A stretch of 36,599 nucleotides of DNA from NCBI GenBank assembly GCA_002255955.1, contig NKIM01000046.1, positions 1 to 36,599 on the forward strand, in the 5' to 3' direction. Each line of letters opens with the position of its first letter. Positions within the stretch are counted from its first letter, which is position 1. Position numbers and translations under genes: made by a program. This DNA is from Burkholderiales bacterium PBB2 (GTDB lineage Bacteria > Pseudomonadota > Gammaproteobacteria > Burkholderiales > Burkholderiaceae_C). Under the pieces are notes generated by a model, which worked only from the letters and a program-made list of their open reading frames with translations, searched no databases and had not been told where the DNA came from. Shown here in pieces: positions 32,111 through 36,599 of this stretch.

Positions 32111-34266
32111 GGGCGGGCTCCTGAAGCCGCGGGGCGCACCCGCGCGGCAGATGCGGGCGGCAACGGCGACGACAGCGGCGTGGCGGCCGATGCTCGCGCT
32201 GCGGGCGGCGGGGCCAAGGGCGCCGAGGCCGGCGAAACCGCAGGCGGTGCAGCAGGCGCTGAAGCGCCGGCAACCGCGCCGGACGCCGCCGAAGCCGCCG
32301 CCGGGGCCACCGGCGCCTGGCCCGGCAGCGGCACCTGGTCGATGCGGCGCGGTTGGCCCACCGGTGCGGTGGTCTTGCCCAACTGAGTCAGGGCGATGTC
32401 GTCCTCGCTGGGGTACTGGCCCATCAGCATGAAATCAAACACGCGGCGCGCGATCGGCGCGGCCGAGGTGGAGCCGAAGCCGGCGTTCTCGACGATCACG
32501 GCCAGAGCGATGGTGGGCGCCTCCAGAGGCGCAAACGCGATGTAGAGCGAATGGTCACGCTTGCGCTCATCGGCCTTGATGTCCTTGTAGCGCTCGCCCG
32601 CTTTCAAGCCCACGGCCTGGGCCGTGCCGGTTTTGCCGCCGCTCTTGTAGCCGGCGCCATTGAAGGCCGCACGCGAGGTGCCCTCGATGGTCACCCCGTA
32701 CATGGCATTGCGGATCACGTCGACCTGCTCGGGCTTGAGGGCCAGAGGCGGCAAGGCATCGCTGGCGATGCGGCGCTGCTGGTGACGCACCACATCCTCG
32801 ATCTCGCGCACCAGGCGCGGCTTGAAGCGCTGGCCGCCGGTCGACAGCGTGGACACGGCGGTGGCGATCTGCAGCATGGTGAAGTTGTTGTAACCCTGGC
32901 CGATGCCCAGCGAGATGGTCTCGCCGGCAAACCACTTCTGGTTGGCCGGGCTGCGGGCAAAGTAGCGGCGCTTCCAGGCCTGCGAGGGCAGCACGCCCGA
33001 AACTTCGCCCTGCACATCGATCTCGGTCTTGCGGCCGAAGCCAAAAGGTTCCAGCTCGTCGTGGATCAGGTCCACGCCCATCTCATTGGCCAGGCTGTAG
33101 AAGTAGACATTGGACGAGCTGACGATGGCCAGGCGCATGTCCTTGGGACCGGGCCGGTCGGTCTCCGGGCTGCCAAAGGTGCGGCCGCCGAAGTTGTAAG
33201 TCAGGTTGTCCATGACGATGGTGCCGGGCGCCCGCTTGCCGCTGTTGAGCGCGGCCATGGCCATGAAGGGCTTGAAGGTCGAGCCCGGCGGGTAGGTGCC
33301 GCGCAGGGCGCGGTTCAGCAGGGGCTTGTCCAGGTCCTCGTTGAGATCGCGCCAGCTGTCGGCATCGATGCCGTCAACAAAGAGATTGGGGTCGAAGGTC
33401 GGCTTGGAGACAAAGGCCAGCACCTCGCCATTGCGCGGGTCGATGGCGACCAGGGCGCCGCGGCGGTCTTTGTAGAGCTCCTCCACCAGGGCTTGCAGGC
33501 GGATGTCGATGGACAGCATCAGCGTGTTGCCCGGCGTCGGCGGCCGGTGGGCCAGGCGGCGCACGGCGCGGCCGCCGGCGCTGGTCTCCACCTGCTCGAA
33601 GCCGGTGATGCCATGCAGTTCGCGCTCGTAGCTCTGCTCCAGGCCCAGCTTTCCGATGTACTCGGTGCCGCGGTAGTTGGCGATGTCCTCTTCTTCCCAC
33701 TCGTCCATGGCCTTTTTCTCGGCCTGGTTGATGCGGCCGATGTAGCCGATCAGGTGTGAGCCCACCTCGCCCAGCGGGTAGCTGCGGAACAGCCGCGCCT
33801 TGATCTCGACCCCGGGAAAGCGGAAGCGCTGCGCGGTGAAGCGCGCCACCTCGGCCTCGCTCAGCTTGGTGCGGATCGGCAGGGATTCGAAATTCTTGTT
33901 CTCGCTCATCAGCCGCTTGAAGCGGCGGCGGTCGCGCGGCTGCACCTCGACCACTTGGGCCAGGGCATCGATGGTGGTTTCCAGATCGGGCACCTTGGAG
34001 GGCGTGATCTCCAAGGTGTAGGCCGAGTAATTGCTGGCCAGGACGATGCCGTTGCGATCCTTGATCAGGCCGCGGTTGGGCACGATGGGCACGACCGTGA
34101 TGCGGTTGGATTCGGCCCGGTCCGACAGGCTTTCATGCTGGATCACCTGCAGGAACACCAGGCGCGCCAGCAGCAGGCCGAAGCAGAACAGCACGAAGGC
34201 CGCCGCGGCCAGCAAGCGCAGGCGGAAGCGGCCCAGCTCCTGCTTGACGTTCTTGAGCACCGTCAT
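32107..34266 (-). CDS. mrdA: Penicillin-binding protein 2 (elongation-specific transpeptidase)
   Basis: From the ATG ending at 34266 the product has 719 residues; longer in-frame starts run into mreD sequence. It has a short cytoplasmic N-terminus and one membrane anchor (about 17-37). The PBP dimerisation domain shows NRGLIKDRNGIVLASN and GLEQSYERELHG. The transpeptidase domain has the SxxK motif with Ser329 (PPGSTFKPF), an SSN motif near 383 and KTGT near 544. It crosslinks lateral peptidoglycan with RodA and MreC. After the usual end of the domain there is a roughly 90-residue tail of Ala, Pro and Ser, which is unusual. Gene order mreD-mrdA-rodA is conserved; the mreD-mrdA gap is 55 bp. 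Confidence 0.97.
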   Translation of the reverse strand: MTVLKNVKQELGRFRLRLLAAAAFVLFCFGLLLARLVFLQVIQHESLSDRAESNRITVVPIVPNRGLIKDRNGIVLASNYSAYTLEITPSKVPDLETTIDALAQVVEVQPRDRRRFKRLMSENKNFESLPIRTKLSEAEVARFTAQRFRFPGVEIKARLFRSYPLGEVGSHLIGYIGRINQAEKKAMDEWEEEDIANYRGTEYIGKLGLEQSYERELHGITGFEQVETSAGGRAVRRLAHRPPTPGNTLMLSIDIRLQALVEELYKDRRGALVAIDPRNGEVLAFVSKPTFDPNLFVDGIDADSWRDLNEDLDKPLLNRALRGTYPPGSTFKPFMAMAALNSGKRAPGTIVMDNLTYNFGGRTFGSPETDRPGPKDMRLAIVSSSNVYFYSLANEMGVDLIHDELEPFGFGRKTEIDVQGEVSGVLPSQAWKRRYFARSPANQKWFAGETISLGIGQGYNNFTMLQIATAVSTLSTGGQRFKPRLVREIEDVVRHQQRRIASDALPPLALKPEQVDVIRNAMYGVTIEGTSRAAFNGAGYKSGGKTGTAQAVGLKAGERYKDIKADERKRDHSLYIAFAPLEAPTIALAVIVENAGFGSTSAAPIARRVFDFMLMGQYPSEDDIALTQLGKTTAPVGQPRRIDQVPLPGQAPVAPAAASAASGAVAGASAPAAPPAVSPASAPLAPPPAARASAATPLSSPLPPASAARVRPAASGARP

Positions 34267-34321
34267 CGCGCGGTCTTTTTCTTCTTTGTCTGCGTGTACA
34301 TCGACAGCTCGGCAGGCCGCC

Positions 34322-34843
34322 TCACAGCGGGCGATGGGCGTCGCGGTCGGGCGCGCGGCGCTGCGGTGCCAGCAGCACCACGCTGGCCAGCGGCCAGAGC
34401 AGGGTCTCGAACACCGGCGCCAGCAGCAGCAACCAGCCCGGCCACATGCCGCCCACGGCCAGGCGCACCAGCAAGGACACGGCATGCGCCAGCACGAACA
34501 GCGGCAGCACCTGCAGGGCCTGCGCGCCCAGGCTGAAGCCGGTCAAACGGCGGTGCAGGGTGATGGCGCCGAAACTCAGCAGACTGTAGGCCAAGGCATG
34601 CTGGCCGAGCAGGGCGCCATGGTGGATGTCGATCATCAGGCCCAGCACAAAGGCCCAGACCACGCCGACCCGGCGAGGCTGGTGCACGCCCCAGAACACC
34701 AGCACCACGGCCAGAAAATCAGGCATGGCCGGGAAGCGGCCGATCGGCACCATATCGGCCAGCAAGGCCAGAAACAGGCTCAGGGCGATGAAGGCTGGGT
34801 TGACCGGCAGCAGCAGCTGACCGGCGCCACGCGGCATGATCAT
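34322..34843 (-). CDS. mreD: Rod shape-determining protein MreD
   Basis: The 173-residue membrane protein has about five helices, starting with LLLPVNPAFIALSLFLALLADMVPIG. The family pattern PDFLAVVLVFWGVHQPRRVGVVWAFVLGLMIDIHHGALLGQHALAYSLLSF is very typical of MreD. It is an inner-membrane part of the elongasome that works with MreC. The start overlaps the mreC stop by 4 bp. The ATG ending at 34843 and an in-frame ATG two codons later are both possible starts. Confidence 0.96.
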   Translation of the reverse strand: MIMPRGAGQLLLPVNPAFIALSLFLALLADMVPIGRFPAMPDFLAVVLVFWGVHQPRRVGVVWAFVLGLMIDIHHGALLGQHALAYSLLSFGAITLHRRLTGFSLGAQALQVLPLFVLAHAVSLLVRLAVGGMWPGWLLLLAPVFETLLWPLASVVLLAPQRRAPDRDAHRPL

Positions 34844-35850
34844 GGGGCAGCTCCGGCTTCCTGTTTGTCGGTCTTGCTCTCGGCCTTGCTGGCTTCAGCT
34901 TTGGCCTGAGCCGCAGCGACCTTGCGCTGCGCCTTGAGCTGGGCAGCCGAGGCCGCATCGGCAGCCTGTGCGGCCGCGGCTTCAGCCATGGCCTTGGCAT
35001 GCTGCTCCTGCGGCTGCAGCACCAGCACATGGCGCACGCTGTCGGCCTGGGCCACGGGCTGCAGGCGCACGCTGGCAAAGCTGGTGTCGCCGCGGCGCTC
35101 GACCGAGCTCACCTTGGCCACCGGCAGGCCGGAGGGGTAGACCCCGTCCAGGCCCGAGGTGGCCATCAAATCACCGGGCTTGATGTCGGCATTGGCGGCC
35201 AGGAAGCGCAGCTCCATGCCATTGCCATCGCTGCTGCCAAAAGCGGCGTTGCGCGCCTGGGTGCGGGTGTTGAGCACGGGGATGGCCGCATCCTTGTCGC
35301 TCAGCAGGGTCACTTCGGCCGACAGGGTGTAGACCCGGGTGACCTGGCCCAGCACGCCAGCATCGTTGATGACGGGCGAGCCGGCTTGCACGCCATGCTT
35401 GCTGCCGCGGTCGATGACCACGCGGCGCGAGTAGGGGTCGGCCGCTTCGTACAACACCTCGGCGGAGAGCGAGGCCACTTCCAGCGCCGGGCGCAGCTCC
35501 AGCAGCGCACGCAGGCGCTGGTTTTCCGCCTGCAGCTGGGCCGCTCTCGCCAGGCGCTCGGCCTGCTGCACCAGTTGCTGGCGCGCCAGCGCCTCGGCCT
35601 CCATGGCCCGCTGAGTGCCCCGCCGGTAGGCCTCGAAGCTCTCCCAGGCGTCCACCGGCGTCAGCAGCAGGCGCTGAAACGGGTGCAGCAACAAGGCCAA
35701 GCCCGCCCGCGCCGGCCCCACCACATGAAAGCGCGCATCTGCCACCATCAAGAACACCGCCAGCGCCGCGCACAGCAGCAACCTCGCCTGGGCCGACGCG
35801 CCCTGGCGGAAAAATGGTGGCGGGTTGCGATCTGGAGGGCCGAGGGGCAT
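34840..35850 (-). CDS. mreC: Rod shape-determining protein MreC
   Basis: The ATG ending at 35850 gives 336 residues. An N-terminal membrane anchor (about 23-38), a coiled coil (about 65-110, Ala/Gln/Arg-rich) and the two beta domains of MreC follow. These include VIDRGSKHGVQAGSPVINDAGVLGQVTRVY, LLSDKDAAIPV and GDLMATSGLDGVYPSGLPVAKV. MreC is the periplasmic scaffold that activates PBP2/RodA. The last 50 residues are a Lys/Ala/Glu-rich low-complexity tail. Ribosome-binding sequence is weak. The gene follows mreB after a 167-bp spacer that holds a repeat-like element. Confidence 0.96.
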   Translation of the reverse strand: MPLGPPDRNPPPFFRQGASAQARLLLCAALAVFLMVADARFHVVGPARAGLALLLHPFQRLLLTPVDAWESFEAYRRGTQRAMEAEALARQQLVQQAERLARAAQLQAENQRLRALLELRPALEVASLSAEVLYEAADPYSRRVVIDRGSKHGVQAGSPVINDAGVLGQVTRVYTLSAEVTLLSDKDAAIPVLNTRTQARNAAFGSSDGNGMELRFLAANADIKPGDLMATSGLDGVYPSGLPVAKVSSVERRGDTSFASVRLQPVAQADSVRHVLVLQPQEQHAKAMAEAAAAQAADAASAAQLKAQRKVAAAQAKAEASKAESKTDKQEAGAAP

Positions 35851-36017
35851 GGCGCTGGTGAAGAACAATCTGACCGCTAACGCCCGCTCTCAGCAGCCGT
35901 AGCGAGCGGGCCGCAGGCGAGGCGGACGGAGCGGAGCAACCGGAGCGTACTTGCAGTACGTGAGGATTGCGAGCACCGCCCAACGACGCATGAGGCTCGC
36001 GCAGTAGGCGAAAACAA
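35851..36017 (-). repeat. mreB-mreC intercistronic element, possibly an interspersed repeat
   Basis: The 167-bp spacer is unusually ordered for an intercistronic gap. It contains a perfect 8-bp inverted repeat (GCCCGCTC at 35882-35889, GAGCGGGC at 35904-35911), closely spaced GGAGCG/GGACGGAGCGGAGC motifs near 35930-35946, and a CGTACT-TGC-AGTACG hairpin near 35945-35959. A GAGGATTGCGAGCACCGCCC stretch follows, and the AGTAGGCGAAAACAATCAC end lies next to mreB. I recall closely similar stretches as repeated elements in Burkholderiales genomes, but I cannot verify this here. An in-frame 66-codon reading on the minus strand is probably not a gene. Confidence 0.45.
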
Positions 36018-36599
36018 TCACTCGGAGGTGAAGATGGAGCCAAGGCGCTCCATGCGCTCCAACGCCATCCCGCAACCCCGCACCACGCAAGTCAGCGGAT
36101 CCTCAGCCACCAGCACCGGCAGGCCGGTTTCCTCGGCCAGCAGGCGGTCCAGATCGCGCAGCAAGGCGCCGCCGCCGGTCAGCATCATGCCGCGCTCGGC
36201 GATGTCGGCGCCCAGCTCGGGCGGGGTCTGTTCCAGCGCGTTCTTCACGGCGGAGACGATCTGGTTCAGCGGGTCGGTCAGGGCTTCGAGGATCTCGTTG
36301 CTGCTGATGGTGAAGCTGCGCGGCACGCCCTCGCTGAGGTTGCGGCCCTTGACTTCGATTTCCTTGACTTCGCTGCCGGGGAAGGCCGAACCGATGTTCT
36401 TCTTGATCATCTCGGCGGTGGGCTCGCCGATCAGCATGCCGTAGTTGCGGCGGATGTAGTTGATGATGGCTTCGTCGAACTTGTCGCCGCCGACGCGCAC
36501 GCTGCCCTTGTAGACCATGCCGCCCAGGGAGATCACGCCCACCTCGGTGGTGCCGCCGCCGATGTCCACGACCATGGAACCCGACGCTTCCGACACCGG
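36018..36599 (-). CDS. mreB: Rod shape-determining protein MreB (5' part beyond the window)
   Basis: The 193 visible codons are the C-terminal part of MreB. The phosphate-2 loop of the actin fold is present as [80 protein letters not shown] and [24 protein letters not shown] are all family hallmarks. It ends LGSIFTSE. MreB forms membrane-bound filaments that orient lateral wall synthesis by MreC, MreD, PBP2 and RodA, whose genes follow. The N-terminus lies past the right edge. Confidence 0.98.
   Translation of the reverse strand, partial: PVSEASGSMVVDIGGGTTEVGVISLGGMVYKGSVRVGGDKFDEAIINYIRRNYGMLIGEPTAEMIKKNIGSAFPGSEVKEIEVKGRNLSEGVPRSFTISSNEILEALTDPLNQIVSAVKNALEQTPPELGADIAERGMMLTGGGALLRDLDRLLAEETGLPVLVAEDPLTCVVRGCGMALERMERLGSIFTSE

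Noticed and set aside
35890-36090. 66-codon minus-strand frame across the mreB-mreC spacer
   Set aside because: It overlaps the mreB 3' end in another frame, has no ribosome-binding site, and seems to come from the repeat-like element.

Overview
The window is chromosomal DNA from a GC-rich bacterium, most likely a betaproteobacterium of the order Burkholderiales, perhaps near Roseateles, Rubrivivax or Leptothrix. This placement is inferred from family content and gene order: mreB-mreC-mreD-mrdA-rodA, recA-recX, sucC-sucD with a DUF2889 gene in front, a TIGR03790-type lipoprotein, and a TctD/TctE-like two-component pair. Coding density is high. I saw no tRNA, rRNA, insertion sequence, prophage or CRISPR array.

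Left part (1-12800): a truncated RRM RNA-binding protein gene (minus); a membrane protein translationally coupled to a BtuF-like metal-receptor protein, followed by a MarC-family protein and a GMC flavin oxidoreductase (all plus); an M17 leucyl aminopeptidase and a thioredoxin-fold protein (minus); a 54-residue ORF ended by a strong shared terminator; a SNF2 helicase with a SWIM zinc finger (minus); a membrane-anchored protein with a YfiM/DUF2279-like C-terminal motif; a membrane protein with a seven-copy tetrapeptide repeat; and a DTW-domain tRNA-modifying enzyme.

Middle part (12759-23500): a B12-binding radical SAM protein, a TIGR03790-like lipoprotein, and a 518-bp intergenic region that is AT-richer, foldable and ends in an intrinsic terminator. 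Then come a TSUP permease and a signalling block. The block holds an HDOD protein (plus) facing a diguanylate cyclase, an FHA protein, a PP2C phosphatase and a Ser/Thr kinase (all minus). Kinase and phosphatase overlap by 4 bp, so the cell has a compact phospho-Ser/Thr writer, eraser and reader next to c-di-GMP synthesis. A TerC-family protein lies just upstream of the kinase.

Right part (23580-36599): DUF2889-sucC-sucD (TCA cycle) with an FNR/ANR-like box upstream and a clean terminator; recA-recX behind a perfect-core LexA box; a divergent OmpR-type regulator and sensor kinase; and the elongasome cluster mreB-mreC-mreD-mrdA(PBP2)-rodA, with 4-bp overlaps at mreC/mreD and mrdA/rodA and an unusual 167-bp spacer between mreB and mreC.

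Most of the window is core housekeeping. The less explained parts are the 16206-16723 region, the mreB-mreC spacer, the 54-residue ORF with its 17-bp palindrome, and the two membrane proteins of unknown function at 9927 and 11456. I found no clear-cut new multi-gene system.
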